64,000 nt of DNA from assembly GCA_028825335.1 (NCBI GenBank), contig JAPKAI010000003.1, positions 1-64,000 of the forward strand, in the 5' to 3' direction. Below, in pieces: positions 1 through 10,483 of this stretch. The stretch comes from Gammaproteobacteria bacterium. Lineage in GTDB: Bacteria > Pseudomonadota > Gammaproteobacteria > Pseudomonadales > Pseudohongiellaceae. The stretch's first letter is position 1, and each line of letters opens with the position of its first letter. The notes under the pieces were generated by a model. That model did not search any database. It saw nothing but the letters and a program-made list of their open reading frames with translations, and had not been told where the DNA came from. Both the position numbers and the translations under genes were made by a program.

Positions 1-858
1 GCTCTTGTCGACCATCGTATTCATGTGGTCTGAAACGCGCGCGGAATTATTAGAATAAGTTTCAATACCCTGCTCTAACTCCTCTAGCACATAACTCGAA
101 AGACCCACCTGCAGATCACTCAAAGCGAGCTGTTCGGAAACCCTAGCACTCTGTCTAGCGAGCGTAGTGACTTTTCTTCTAGATCGACTAATTTCGATCG
201 CTCGATTATGAAAGTCATAGACTGGATTTCGAGTTAGCAATGAGTGATCTCTCGCATCACTTGAAGCGCAGTCACTAAACTCGCTCTCTTCTTCTAACTT
301 GTTGCAGTCATAGGTATAAAAGCGCGAAGCATCACTGCGTTGTAGTTTACTTAACACACGCTGCACCGACTCCACAGATGGGAGGCTAACCGTCTCCAGC
401 GGCGGCAGCGAATTCGCAATCGAACTTTCCGCTGGCAGAGCTTCCACTATTTTAGATTCGCCGATCTCAGGAACATCTTTCTGATTACTTTCAGGCTGAG
501 ACTCGGCCACTGGCAATGTCGAAGGCGATCCTGTAAGGGGTATTGGAGCAGCACTCTGCGAAGGAGTCTCGGGGATGCTTTCCTCAGCCTGAATTAGCAA
601 AGGTTTGAACGGAACGAATTCCACTTTAATCGATGCAGGAACGAGCTCTTCGACCGTTGCAATATCACTGGCGACAAAATAAAACAACGTGGATGCGAGC
701 GTAAAATGAAGGATCGCTGAGACTGCGAAACTCAGCTGAAATTCAGAAAAGGTCTTCGATGCTCGCTGCCCTCGCTCGGAATAGTCGTCCTTAGCAACAA
801 GATCGTCGAGATCAACCGAGGTAAAATCTCCGAAGGCTATGTCATCGGCAAATACCAT
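1..858 (-). CDS. Partial CDS running off the left edge: membrane-anchored periplasmic protein (one N-terminal TM, Pro/Ser/Glu-rich linker), TonB-like architecture, function unknown
   Basis: Not in the supplied ORF track. Reverse strand from ATG at 858 reads MVFADDIAFGDFTSVDLDDLVAKDDYSERGQRASKTFSEFQLSFAVSAILHFTLASTLFYFVASDIATVEELVPASIKVEFVPFKPL... and stays open to base 1. Confidence 0.7.
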   Translation of the reverse strand, partial: MVFADDIAFGDFTSVDLDDLVAKDDYSERGQRASKTFSEFQLSFAVSAILHFTLASTLFYFVASDIATVEELVPASIKVEFVPFKPLLIQAEESIPETPSQSAAPIPLTGSPSTLPVAESQPESNQKDVPEIGESKIVEALPAESSIANSLPPLETVSLPSVESVQRVLSKLQRSDASRFYTYDCNKLEEESEFSDCASSDARDHSLLTRNPVYDFHNRAIEISRSRRKVTTLARQSARVSEQLALSDLQVGLSSYVLEELEQGIETYSNNSARVSDHMNTMVDKS

Positions 859-1013
859 CTATTAGCTCTCCGTCGGCCCTTGTCTAATCTAGCATTGCTC
901 CTTGTTCGCGACTGCCAGATAGGCTCAGCCTAGCGCAGAGAGTCGCTTGCTTCCTGAGTCATCTAGACAAAGATTTATACCTAAAGTTCCTCTTCAGCCC
1001 AGCTACTCGAGGC

Positions 1014-1514
1014 CTACGCGAAGTTGAGGCGTGGCGCAATCTGCCCCGACTCTAGCTCAAGCAAGAATTGCTTGGTCTCTATCCCTCCACCAAAGCCGGT
1101 TAGCTTGCCAGAGGCACCTATCACTCTATGACAGGGAATAATGACAGGAATGGGATTCACTCCGTTCGCAGCTCCAACCGCCCGCGAGGCCTTGGGTTTT
1201 CCAATGTTTGCAGCGAGCTGACCATAGCTCCAAGTTTCACCGTACGGAATTTCAGCCAGGGCGTGCCACACCGATTCTTGAAAGGCCGTGCCTTTGAGCA
1301 TTAGCTGTAGATCGAACTCTTTCAATTCTCCTGAGAAATAAGCATCCAATTGAACACAGGCCTCAACGAAGGGGGACCCATCTTTCGTCCAATCAGATTC
1401 GTGTCGCCGCTGCATTTTCCCACTCGGAAAACCGAGCAAAGATAGATGACTTCCATTGCCAGCTAACAGTAACTCGCCTATGGATGTAGTGTGATAGTGA
1501 TAGAACATAGTCAT
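1014..1514 (-). CDS. ogt: Methylated-DNA--[protein]-cysteine S-methyltransferase
   Basis: Active-site motif PCHRVIG, plus GxAANGVNPIPVIIPCHRVIGASGKLTGFGGG. Confidence 0.93.
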   Translation of the reverse strand: MTMFYHYHTTSIGELLLAGNGSHLSLLGFPSGKMQRRHESDWTKDGSPFVEACVQLDAYFSGELKEFDLQLMLKGTAFQESVWHALAEIPYGETWSYGQLAANIGKPKASRAVGAANGVNPIPVIIPCHRVIGASGKLTGFGGGIETKQFLLELESGQIAPRLNFA

Positions 1515-1558
1515 GTTAGGCTCCTCAATTAGCTATTAGTACGAGCTGGCGAGCAAGC

Positions 1559-3037
1559 TCACTTATTACGAACGGTTTGTTGATAGTGCTTCCATAAAAG
1601 AATTACGGCGTAAGCGCGCCAAGGTCGCCATACCCCTGCTAGTTTTATTAGTGCTTTCGGCGTCAGCGTTTCCTGATTATTTGTTGCCGCGCGTCGTAAA
1701 ATCAGATCCGAGTAGGGAAAGGCATCTGGGTCGCTTAACACTCGCAGCGCTACGTAATGCGCGGTCCAATCGCCGATTCCTTTTATTTCGCAGAGCCGAC
1801 GAACAAATTCTTCTGTTTCAAGCACGCCATCAAAGACAATTTCACCCGTCGCTATCTTTGCAGCGACAGCCTCAATTGCTGCAATACGCTGACCCACTAT
1901 CCCCATTCCACTCAAATCTGCATTGGCGAGTTTTTCTGCGCTAGGAAAAACGCGTGTTAAATGAGCAGAGGAGCCATTGTAGTTTTCGCCATACCGCTCT
2001 GCCACTCTTCCCGCAAGAGTCGTCGCCGCCTTCACCGTGACTTGTTGACCGAGAATCGCACGCACCGTAACTTCCAAGCCATCCCAGCAACCAGTTACGC
2101 GCGTGCCTGGATTTTTCTTAACAACCGTCTTTAATAGTGGATCATCCCTAAAAAAATGCTCAATCTCCTCGCTATCCGCCTTCAGATCAAATAGTAGACG
2201 AACCTTCTCAACAATATGGTACAAGTGGCGCGTATCAGGAAAATTTATCTGCAACATCACAATATGCTCGGTCTCAGAAAATTGTACGCAGATATCGCCA
2301 ACGCTTTCATCGATCGCAATTGTTCTATAGTAGGCATTCTGCTCAAGATCGATGTATTCGACGCCAGGTATTTTTCTATACTCGAGATAGGCAAGCATAG
2401 ATTTCCAGTCCAGCGGCGGGCGATATGAAAGCCGAACACGTATTCCCTCACCCTTCGCTTGCTTCGCACCTCGCACACCTTTGCGTAATTCCCTAGGCGA
2501 TCTAGCGTAAGTGGACTGAAAAATGGCATTGAAGCGACGCACACTTCCAAAACCGGCCGCAAAACAAACCTGAGATAAAGGCAAATTCGTTTCATCGAGA
2601 AGCTTCTTCGCAAAATGTAGCCGCTGCGTCTGCGCAACCGCTATCGGTGATGCTCCCACATATTGCTGAAATAGCCTACTCAGCTGCCGCGGACCTATAC
2701 TGAGCTGTTCTGCAAGCTCATCCACCGAAGACCGGTCGAGATTCCCTCTCGCGATTAGGTGGAGGGCTTTCGAGACTTTGTAAGGAGCGCCTATCCACGC
2801 GGGCGTACCCGGCGAAGATTCGGGCCGGCAGCGCAGGCAGGGGCGAAAACCAGCCTCACACGCACCGGCAGCGCTCCGATAGAGCTGTACATTCTCTTTT
2901 TTAGGAATTCGGTCAGGACAAATTGGACGGCAGTAGATACCCGTCGTTAGTACGCCAATGAAGAAGCGCCCATCGAAGCGCGGGTCTCTACTGCAACGCG
3001 CATTCTCAAATTCATCAGTATTGATTAAAGCTGTCAT
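1559..3037 (-). CDS. Ada-type Cys4 metal-binding domain + AraC HTH + AlkA-type 3-methyladenine DNA glycosylase fusion
   Basis: CSRDPRFDGRFFIGVLTTGIYCRPICP...FRPCLRCRPE (Ada N domain), AraC-type HTH, HhH glycosylase region VRAILGQQVTVKAA...GIGDWTAHYVALR. Start probably at internal Met (3037) rather than 3139. Confidence 0.9.
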   Translation of the reverse strand: MTALINTDEFENARCSRDPRFDGRFFIGVLTTGIYCRPICPDRIPKKENVQLYRSAAGACEAGFRPCLRCRPESSPGTPAWIGAPYKVSKALHLIARGNLDRSSVDELAEQLSIGPRQLSRLFQQYVGASPIAVAQTQRLHFAKKLLDETNLPLSQVCFAAGFGSVRRFNAIFQSTYARSPRELRKGVRGAKQAKGEGIRVRLSYRPPLDWKSMLAYLEYRKIPGVEYIDLEQNAYYRTIAIDESVGDICVQFSETEHIVMLQINFPDTRHLYHIVEKVRLLFDLKADSEEIEHFFRDDPLLKTVVKKNPGTRVTGCWDGLEVTVRAILGQQVTVKAATTLAGRVAERYGENYNGSSAHLTRVFPSAEKLANADLSGMGIVGQRIAAIEAVAAKIATGEIVFDGVLETEEFVRRLCEIKGIGDWTAHYVALRVLSDPDAFPYSDLILRRAATNNQETLTPKALIKLAGVWRPWRAYAVILLWKHYQQTVRNK

Positions 3038-3703
3038 TTTGGTGCGGCTCAGCGATCCAAATAAGGAACTAGAAGAGGTAAACAAAGTCAGTAAGCATAC
3101 TCCTTTCCCCTGCAAATACTGGCCGCTTTCGGACACCATTATTTATAAAAAGTGGTACAAAATAAATTAATGTTAATTATATGAAGAAGTCTTTATTTGT
3201 TGTTTTTTAAGTATATTTCTAATTTTTAATGTAATATTCACTAACTAACCAGAAATCCCACGCGCGGAATTATCAACTGCCTAGTTCCAAGAAGAATCAG
3301 GCACTGATGCATCAATTGCTGCGCCGCTTACAGCCTCGTATTCATCATCCTTTCGACGCCAAGGGCACCTCCTTCCTGTTATGACGAAAGCGCATACTAT
3401 TCAGCGCTTCAATACCTTACGTGCAGCCTAGACCGCGCAGGAACACTTATCCGTGGGAGTTGATCTAATATAGCCGCATAGGCCGTGTCGGCTAGATATG
3501 CCACGCCTCGGTGCATGCCTTTATCTGACCGAGGTCATTAGCGATTATATCCACAGCCCGCCAAAGGGGAATGCGATGAGTCCCTTGCTGGTGTATATTA
3601 GCCGCGTCTTGGGCATTGGAGACGCTAATATTTCCCTGCTAGACATGCCTGTAGATGACCAAACAGAACTTATAAATTAAAGCTATATGTAGTTGGACTA
3701 TTC

Positions 3704-5383
3704 ATGAGTAACAAAGACTTACGGAAGTATTCTAAGATTGTAGTTGATGGTGTTGCGCAGTCCCCGAGCCGCGCTATGCTGCGAGCCGTTGGCTTCGACG
3801 ATGCAGATTTCAAGAAACCACAGATCGGCATCGCCTCAACCTGGAGCATGGTCACCCCGTGCAACATGCATATAAATAAGCTTGCTGAGGACGTGAACAA
3901 GGGCACCGATAGTGCCGGCGGCAAGGGGATCATCTACAGTTGCATAACCATATCCGATGGCATATCCATGGGAACAGAGGGCATGAAGTACTCCCTAGTC
4001 TCCCGTGAAGTCATTGCGGACTCCGTGGAGACTGTCTCCGGGTGTATGGGTCACGATGGCATTATCACCATCGGAGGCTGCGACAAGAATATGCCCGGCC
4101 TCTTGATGGGAATGTCACGCCTGAACCGCCCTTCTATATTTATCTACGGGGGCACTATCCAACCAGGCCCCAACCACACGAATGTCGTATCTGTCTTCGA
4201 GGCTGTTGGCGAGCACTCTGCCGGCAAGGTTTCCGATATCGAACTGAAGAATATTGAAGAAACTGCCATTCCAGGGCCAGGCTCCTGCGGCGGCATGTAC
4301 ACCGCGAATACTATGGCCTCAGCAATCGAAGCGCTAGGCATGAGCCTACCCAACAGCTCCGCACAGGATGCGATCTCGCAGGAGAAGGTCACAGACTGTC
4401 TAGATGCTGGCGAGGCGATCATGCACCTGATCGAGCATGATATTAAACCTTCAGACATCATGACCCGCTCGGCATTCGAGAATGCCATCAAGGTAGTTAT
4501 CGCGCTTGGCGGCTCTACCAATGCGGTCCTGCATCTGCTCGCCATGGCACATACCATGAGCGTTCACCTAGAACTCGACGATTTTACCAGCATTGGCAAG
4601 AAGACACCGATGCTGGCGGATCTCAAACCCAGCGGCAAATACCTGATGTCGGAGCTCATCAAAATTGGCGGCATTCAGCCACTAATGAAGCGCATGCTAG
4701 ACGCCGGCATGCTAGATGGAAGCTGCCTGACAGTAACGGGCAAGACAATGGCTGAAAATCTTGCAACTGTAGAGCCCTATCCAGAGGGGCAGGACATCAT
4801 TCGTCCTTTTAACAATCCTATTAAAAAAGACAGCCATCTTGTTATATTAAAAGGAAATTTAGCGCCTACTGGAGCGGTGGCAAAGATCACCGGTAAGGAA
4901 GGCCTAAGCTTCACTGGCAATGCTCGGGTCTTCGAGTCAGAGGAAGAATGCCTCGAGGGCGTGCTAGACGGCACTGTGATCAAGGGCGATGTACTCGTTA
5001 TTCGCTATGAAGGGCCAAAGGGCGCGCCAGGCATGCGAGAGATGCTAAGCCCAACCTCAGCCATCATGGGCAAAGGCCTCGGCGAAGATATCGCTCTGAT
5101 TACAGACGGCCGATTCTCTGGCGGCAGCCACGGTTTCGTTGTGGGCCATGTGACCCCAGAAGCTATAGAAGGCGGACCGATCGCTATTGTGCAGACTGGC
5201 GACAGGATCTCTATCGATGCTGAAACTAACGAGGTCAAAATAGACCTGAGCGATAAAGAGATTGCTGCTAGGCTAGCGAAGTGGCAGAAACCGGCTGCTC
5301 GCTATACTCGGGGAGTGCTGGCGAAGTTCGCAGCCTCAGTTTCCTCGGCTTCGGAAGGGGCGGTAACGGATAAGTATCTTTAG
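3704..5383 (+). CDS. ilvD: Dihydroxy-acid dehydratase
   Basis: Full-length; [23 protein letters not shown] and [20 protein letters not shown] motifs. Confidence 0.96.
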   Translation: MSNKDLRKYSKIVVDGVAQSPSRAMLRAVGFDDADFKKPQIGIASTWSMVTPCNMHINKLAEDVNKGTDSAGGKGIIYSCITISDGISMGTEGMKYSLVSREVIADSVETVSGCMGHDGIITIGGCDKNMPGLLMGMSRLNRPSIFIYGGTIQPGPNHTNVVSVFEAVGEHSAGKVSDIELKNIEETAIPGPGSCGGMYTANTMASAIEALGMSLPNSSAQDAISQEKVTDCLDAGEAIMHLIEHDIKPSDIMTRSAFENAIKVVIALGGSTNAVLHLLAMAHTMSVHLELDDFTSIGKKTPMLADLKPSGKYLMSELIKIGGIQPLMKRMLDAGMLDGSCLTVTGKTMAENLATVEPYPEGQDIIRPFNNPIKKDSHLVILKGNLAPTGAVAKITGKEGLSFTGNARVFESEEECLEGVLDGTVIKGDVLVIRYEGPKGAPGMREMLSPTSAIMGKGLGEDIALITDGRFSGGSHGFVVGHVTPEAIEGGPIAIVQTGDRISIDAETNEVKIDLSDKEIAARLAKWQKPAARYTRGVLAKFAASVSSASEGAVTDKYL

Positions 5384-5426
5384 CCGATAAACACCAAATC
5401 ATAATAAGAACAATGAAGGTCTTAAC

Positions 5427-5954
5427 TTGCCCGATTTCTTCACTAGTATTGGCACCTTGCTAGACGGCAGTTTCTTGCAGTCGGGCGCTCTTTGGGCGCT
5501 GAGCACAATCCCAGGGTTTCCACCGATCATTCAGACCGTGCACATCCTCGGCATCGCCGTAGTAATGGGCAGTGTCGTCCTGCTCGATTTGCGCATATTG
5601 GGTCTAGCCGTTCCTAGCCAAAAAATCTCTGAGATGACCAACAGGCTGATGCCCTGGTTATGGTGGGCCTTGGCGTCGAATCTCATTTCCGGCGCCTTCT
5701 TTCTATTCGGCAGGCCGCTTAGATATTTCAACAATCCAGTTTTTGGCTGGAAGGTAAGCTTCCTGATCCCCGCGGTCCTCTTAACGCTGTTTTTCCATGT
5801 AATGAGCAAGCGACAAGAAAGCTATTGGGAATCCAGCTCCAAACGCCTGTGGAGCGCTCGAGGAATCGCCCTACTCTCAATATTCTTGTGGATCATGGTC
5901 GCCATGGCTGGTCGCTGGATCGCCTACGCAGAATACATTTACTACCCTGCATAG
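5427..5954 (+). CDS. Four-TM membrane protein, DUF6644-like
   Basis: IQTVHILGIAVVMGSVVLLDLRILGLA ... NPVFGWKVSFLIPAVLLTLFFH ... AGRWIAY; shares spacing with 6503, 35360 and 35756 ORFs. TTG start likely. Confidence 0.7.
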   Translation: MPDFFTSIGTLLDGSFLQSGALWALSTIPGFPPIIQTVHILGIAVVMGSVVLLDLRILGLAVPSQKISEMTNRLMPWLWWALASNLISGAFFLFGRPLRYFNNPVFGWKVSFLIPAVLLTLFFHVMSKRQESYWESSSKRLWSARGIALLSIFLWIMVAMAGRWIAYAEYIYYPA

Positions 5955-5989
5955 TACCTTGCCTAGTGCCCATCAAAGGAATTCTCGAT

Positions 5990-6484
5990 ATGCCTACCAA
6001 GAAAACCCATAATGCGAGATCGAGTTCAGGCTTAAAGACATTACTTATCTTGGGACTTCTGACACTTTCACCGCTGACTATCGCGGGCGAATACACAGAC
6101 GAGCTATCAGCATGTCTTCTCGGCACTACATCCGAGGAAGACAAACGCAGCTTGGTCAAATGGAGGTTCACTGCAATGGCCCTGGCCCCTGCCGTTGAGG
6201 AGATAACGGGCGTATCAGTCTCTGCACGCGACCACGCAAATCGAGAAATGGCCCAGCTGATAATAAAACTGCTAAGCAGGGCCTGTTTTAACGAAACCAG
6301 ACTAGCGCTTAAGAATGAGGGCAGCACTGCATTACAGACGAGCTTTGCAGCTCTTGGACAGGTTGCTGCTAAGAATTTATTCTCAGACCCAAACGTGGTG
6401 GCTGGCCTAGCAAGTCTTGAAACGTACATTGGCGCCGAAGATTTAAAAATCGCCTGGAATTTGGGCAATGAAAAAACAGATTAG
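5990..6484 (+). CDS. Secreted hypothetical protein
   Basis: In-frame ATG at 5990 of ORF 5825..6484 gives signal peptide TLLILGLLTLSPLTIAGEYTDELSACLLG; lies between two DUF6644-like genes. Confidence 0.65.
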   Translation: MPTKKTHNARSSSGLKTLLILGLLTLSPLTIAGEYTDELSACLLGTTSEEDKRSLVKWRFTAMALAPAVEEITGVSVSARDHANREMAQLIIKLLSRACFNETRLALKNEGSTALQTSFAALGQVAAKNLFSDPNVVAGLASLETYIGAEDLKIAWNLGNEKTD

Positions 6485-6502
6485 ACGATACTGGTAACTC
6501 AA

Positions 6503-6997
6503 ATGGGATTCTTGACCTCACCAAAATGGATCGATGTAGAGAACTGGCCAATTTCTTGGGAAATCGGCGGCACTAGCTGGTTTCCATTTCTTGAATCTAT
6601 TCACGTTATTGCGGCAGCATTTGTTGTCGGCTCCATTTTAATGGTGGACTTACGGCTCCTCGGAATTGCCGCAGTAAAGTATTCGATCAGCACTCTCTCT
6701 AAAGAATTAGTGCCTTGGACCTGGGGCGCGTTCGTGATTGCGACGATTACCGGCCTTGGTATGTTCATCACGCGCGCCGCGTCACATGTAGTTAATCCAG
6801 CTTTTCAGTGGAAGATTGCCCTGCTCGCCCTCGCCGGCATAAATATGGCGTATTTCCACTTCCGCGTTTACAAGAACATAGCTCAATGGGATGACGCCGC
6901 TCCAACTCCTATCCAATTAAAAATCGTCGGGAGCCTATCACTTCTCCTCTGGTCAGGAGTCATGCTGGCGGGAAGATGGATTGGGCATATAATTTAA
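6503..6997 (+). CDS. Four-TM membrane protein, DUF6644-like
   Basis: FPFLESIHVIAAAFVVGSILMVDLRLLGIAA ... NPAFQWKIALLALAGINMAYFHFRV ... AGRWIGHI. Confidence 0.75.
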   Translation: MGFLTSPKWIDVENWPISWEIGGTSWFPFLESIHVIAAAFVVGSILMVDLRLLGIAAVKYSISTLSKELVPWTWGAFVIATITGLGMFITRAASHVVNPAFQWKIALLALAGINMAYFHFRVYKNIAQWDDAAPTPIQLKIVGSLSLLLWSGVMLAGRWIGHII

Positions 6998-7043
6998 TAC
7001 GAAATCCAGCGATTAACTACATATTTGCAGCGAAAGCGCCTCG

Positions 7044-8121
7044 GTGAGCAAAAAAGAAACAAACCCTAAACTTAATTTCGAGCGAATCTGTGTCCTCTAT
7101 GAGAACACGATCGTCGGCTATTTCGGTATTGCCGCCGGCGTGCTCTTCTTTGCTTATATGATCGACCAACTAGCAAGTATTAGAATTGCTTATCCTTGAA
7201 TGATTGCCGTTGGCATCTCCTATATACCGCGCATAATTCTATCGATAATATTTGTGCGAAAAATGAAAACTAGGGAAATCATTTTTGAGAATGTAAAGCC
7301 CTAGGAGAGCTATTCTTTCGACAGCAGCATCCTTCCTTTTCTATGTTTTCCAGCGCGGCATTCATTCCCTTTGAGCAGAATGAATTTATAGCCCTCCTAT
7401 ACTATGCAGTGATCGTAATGACACTCATATCGGGAGGAATTCTGTCATACAGCACCTTACTCCCCGCGATTTCCTGTTCATGAAAGCAAGCATACTGTCT
7501 TTAATCGTGAAAACATTTTAGATTCAAGAAACCCTATTTAATGCCCCAGGCTTGCTCCTGCTTATTGCCTACTTGCTGATTCCACGCCTCATTCCTCGTC
7601 AGAATAAATTGCTAGTTAAAAAATTTGCCCTGCGAATCGAGAACGAGCATCAAGCTCTAACAGACACGCTAACCAAGTTAGGGAATCGTCGCCGCCTATA
7701 TCTCTTGATCGAGACCTTACTCCTTTCTTAATTGCGGCACAAAGATCCGCTCAGCATCGTGTTATTGGATATCGACAATTTCAAGCTGCTCAACGATGGG
7801 TTCGGCCATAGCGCAGGTGACGACCTACTATTGCAAGTATCCGATATATTAAAAGACTCTTCTCGAGATCAGGATTTGGTGATGCGCTATGGTGACGAAG
7901 AATTTTTACTTGTACTGCTTTCCACCAGCCTAGAATCTGCGCAAACCCTTGTTGATCGTATTGGCAGCGCGATCAAGGCGAAAACCAGCATCACCTTTAG
8001 CGGTGGCATCGCTATGCATTCCGAACAATTATCTTTAGAGCAACTGAAAGAAAAGGCAGATCAGTGTCTATACACAGCGAAGCACGAAGGCAAGGACCGC
8101 TTCGTACTCGCCGAATCCTGA
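7044..8121 (+). pseudogene. Degraded membrane-anchored diguanylate cyclase (GGDEF)
   Basis: N-terminal TM segments broken by TGA/TAG/frameshifts; LTKLGNRRRLYLLIETLLLS*LRHKDPLSIVLLDIDNFKLLNDGFGHSAGDDLL...RYGDEEF with in-frame TAA at about 7729-7731. Confidence 0.75.
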
Positions 8122-8321
8122 CAAACCTATTCTAACTATCTGCAGTTCAATTGGCAGGATAGTGTCGCGCTTACGGCCTTTCCAATATAGAATTCCCCCT
8201 TATATCGAACAAAGTGAAACCACCGACTCAATATGCACCCGAAAGCTGCTCTACAGGGCAGGATAGGTATTCGCGTTCCCCTGTGGACAACCAGCTCAAT
8301 TATGACCCCAAGGATTACTAC

Positions 8322-10466
8322 ATGACTTCTTCCTTTTCAGTCGACAAGCGCATCATTACTCGTCTTTTGACTGTGCTCGCTTCTCTAGCCCTTCTAAACG
8401 CTTGCAGCGAAGGCAGCGGAACACAAACAACAATGCCAGTCACCACAATTGAGGCAACGACAGATCTTAGCCCCTCGCTGGAGGCCTCTCCATTCGCCGC
8501 AGAAGATGACTTTAACTATGCGGCCGATCGTTTCGCAGACATTCGTATGTTGCGATATCAGGTCCCGGGGTTTGAGGATTTAAGCGATCAGCAGAAGGAA
8601 CTCCTGTACTACCTATCTCAGGCAGCACTCTCCGGCCGCGACATCATGTTTGATCAGAACTACAAACATAATTTACGAATTCGGCGCACTCTCGAGGAAG
8701 TACTGAAAAACTATGCTGGCGCTAGAGACACTGAAAACTTCGGCCACCTCACAACCTATGCAAAACAGGTCTGGTTTGCGAACGGCATCCACCACCACTA
8801 CTCAGGTCTAAAATTCACACCGCTCTTTGACGAGGAGTACTTCAACGAAGTTATAAGCGCTGCCTCAGCAGAATCTGATTTCCCGCTACTTGAAGATCAA
8901 AGTGTAGAGCAGCTAATCACCGAACTAACACCAATACTCTTTGATCAGAACCTCGACCCAAAGAAAGTAAACACTGCTGACGGCGTAGACAAAGTGGCTA
9001 CATCGGCGGTTAATTTCTACGAAGGTGTTACCGAGCAGGAGGTCGTCGACTTTTATGCGGCACTCTCAGCAAGTGATGACTCAACTCCGATCTCTTATGG
9101 ACTCAATTCCAAACTAGTAAAGGTAGATGGCCAAATCGTTGAGCGCGTCTGGCACATCGGCGGTATGTATAGCGAGGCGCTTGAGCAGGTCGTCTATTGG
9201 CTAGAGCGCGCCATTGGTGTAGCCGAGAATGACAAACAGCGAACAACTTTTGAATTGCTTGTAAAGTATTACCGTTCTGGCGATCTTGAGGATTTCGATG
9301 CCTATAATATCGCATGGGTAGCAGACACTGACTCAGCGATAGATGTAATCAACGGCTTCATCGAAGTCTATAACGACCCGCTAGGCTATCGAGGCTCTTT
9401 CGAATCGGTGGTATCTTTTCGCGATGCTGAAGCCACCCTCAGGATTTCTGCTATTGGCGAGCGCGCACAATGGTTCGAAGATAATTCTCCCATTCAGGAC
9501 GAACATAAGAAAGCAGACGTGACGGGCATCGATGGCAAGGTCATTACTGTCGTTATGGAATCTGGTGATGCGTCACCGGCAACTCCCATTGGCATCAATC
9601 TCCCGAACTCTAGTTGGATTCGTGCGGAGTATGGTTCGAAATCCGTGAGCCTTGGCAATATTGTAAGCGCGTATAACTCCTCACCTAGCAAGACGCTCGA
9701 AGAGTTCGCGTTTACGACAGAAGAGATTCTGCGTAGCCGTACACATTCAGAGCAAGCTGGCGATTTACATACCGACATGCACGAGGTCATAGGGCATGCA
9801 TCGGGACTAATCAATGAAGGTGTCGGCACGACACGAGAGACACTGCGTCAATACGCTAGCACCTTGGAAGAGGGTCGCGCTGATCTGGTAGCGCTGTACT
9901 ACATTATGGACCCCATGCTAATAGAGATTGGAGTAATGGATAGCCTAGATGTTGGGCGCACCGAATACGATTCCTATATCCGTGGTGGCGCGATGCTACA
10001 GCTGTATCGATTGCAGCCGGGCGAACTGGTCGAAGAGGCTCACATGCGAAATCGTCAGCTCGTCGCGCTGTGGTCTTATGAACAAGGCTTAGAAGAAAAC
10101 GTCATCGAACGGGTGATTCGAGATGGCAAGACTTTTTTCGTTGTAAATGACTATGAGAAGCTACGTGAAATATTCGGCAGATTGCTACAAGAAATTCAGC
10201 GCATCAAATCCGAGGGAGACTTCGAGGCTGCCAGGGAGCTCGTAGAAAATTACGGCACACAGGTAGACGAAGAACTACACGCCGAAGTATTGCAGCGTTA
10301 TGCGACTTTGGACGTCGCCCCCTACTCCGGATTTATAAATCCTCGCGTAATAGCCGATGACGAAAATGGCGTGGTCAGCAATGTACGGATTGAGTATCCG
10401 AATGACTTCATGTCGCAGATGCTCGAGTACGCGGCGAATTACTCATTCCTGCCGAACGAAAACTAA
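8322..10466 (+). CDS. M49 (dipeptidyl-peptidase III-like) metallopeptidase, predicted lipoprotein
   Basis: HEVIGH (HEXXGH) with downstream EEGRAD; lipobox-like LASLALLNAC. Start more likely at internal Met 8322 than 8214. Confidence 0.85.
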   Translation: MTSSFSVDKRIITRLLTVLASLALLNACSEGSGTQTTMPVTTIEATTDLSPSLEASPFAAEDDFNYAADRFADIRMLRYQVPGFEDLSDQQKELLYYLSQAALSGRDIMFDQNYKHNLRIRRTLEEVLKNYAGARDTENFGHLTTYAKQVWFANGIHHHYSGLKFTPLFDEEYFNEVISAASAESDFPLLEDQSVEQLITELTPILFDQNLDPKKVNTADGVDKVATSAVNFYEGVTEQEVVDFYAALSASDDSTPISYGLNSKLVKVDGQIVERVWHIGGMYSEALEQVVYWLERAIGVAENDKQRTTFELLVKYYRSGDLEDFDAYNIAWVADTDSAIDVINGFIEVYNDPLGYRGSFESVVSFRDAEATLRISAIGERAQWFEDNSPIQDEHKKADVTGIDGKVITVVMESGDASPATPIGINLPNSSWIRAEYGSKSVSLGNIVSAYNSSPSKTLEEFAFTTEEILRSRTHSEQAGDLHTDMHEVIGHASGLINEGVGTTRETLRQYASTLEEGRADLVALYYIMDPMLIEIGVMDSLDVGRTEYDSYIRGGAMLQLYRLQPGELVEEAHMRNRQLVALWSYEQGLEENVIERVIRDGKTFFVVNDYEKLREIFGRLLQEIQRIKSEGDFEAARELVENYGTQVDEELHAEVLQRYATLDVAPYSGFINPRVIADDENGVVSNVRIEYPNDFMSQMLEYAANYSFLPNEN

Positions 10467-10483
10467 CGGGTAGCGAACCGCGA

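Noticed and set aside
3498-3680. 60-aa ORF upstream of ilvD
   Set aside because: No motif and low-complexity codon pattern; likely chance ORF in the ilvD upstream region
5893-6468. 191-aa reverse ORF
   Set aside because: Antisense shadow of 5990..6484 and 5427..5954; no domain features
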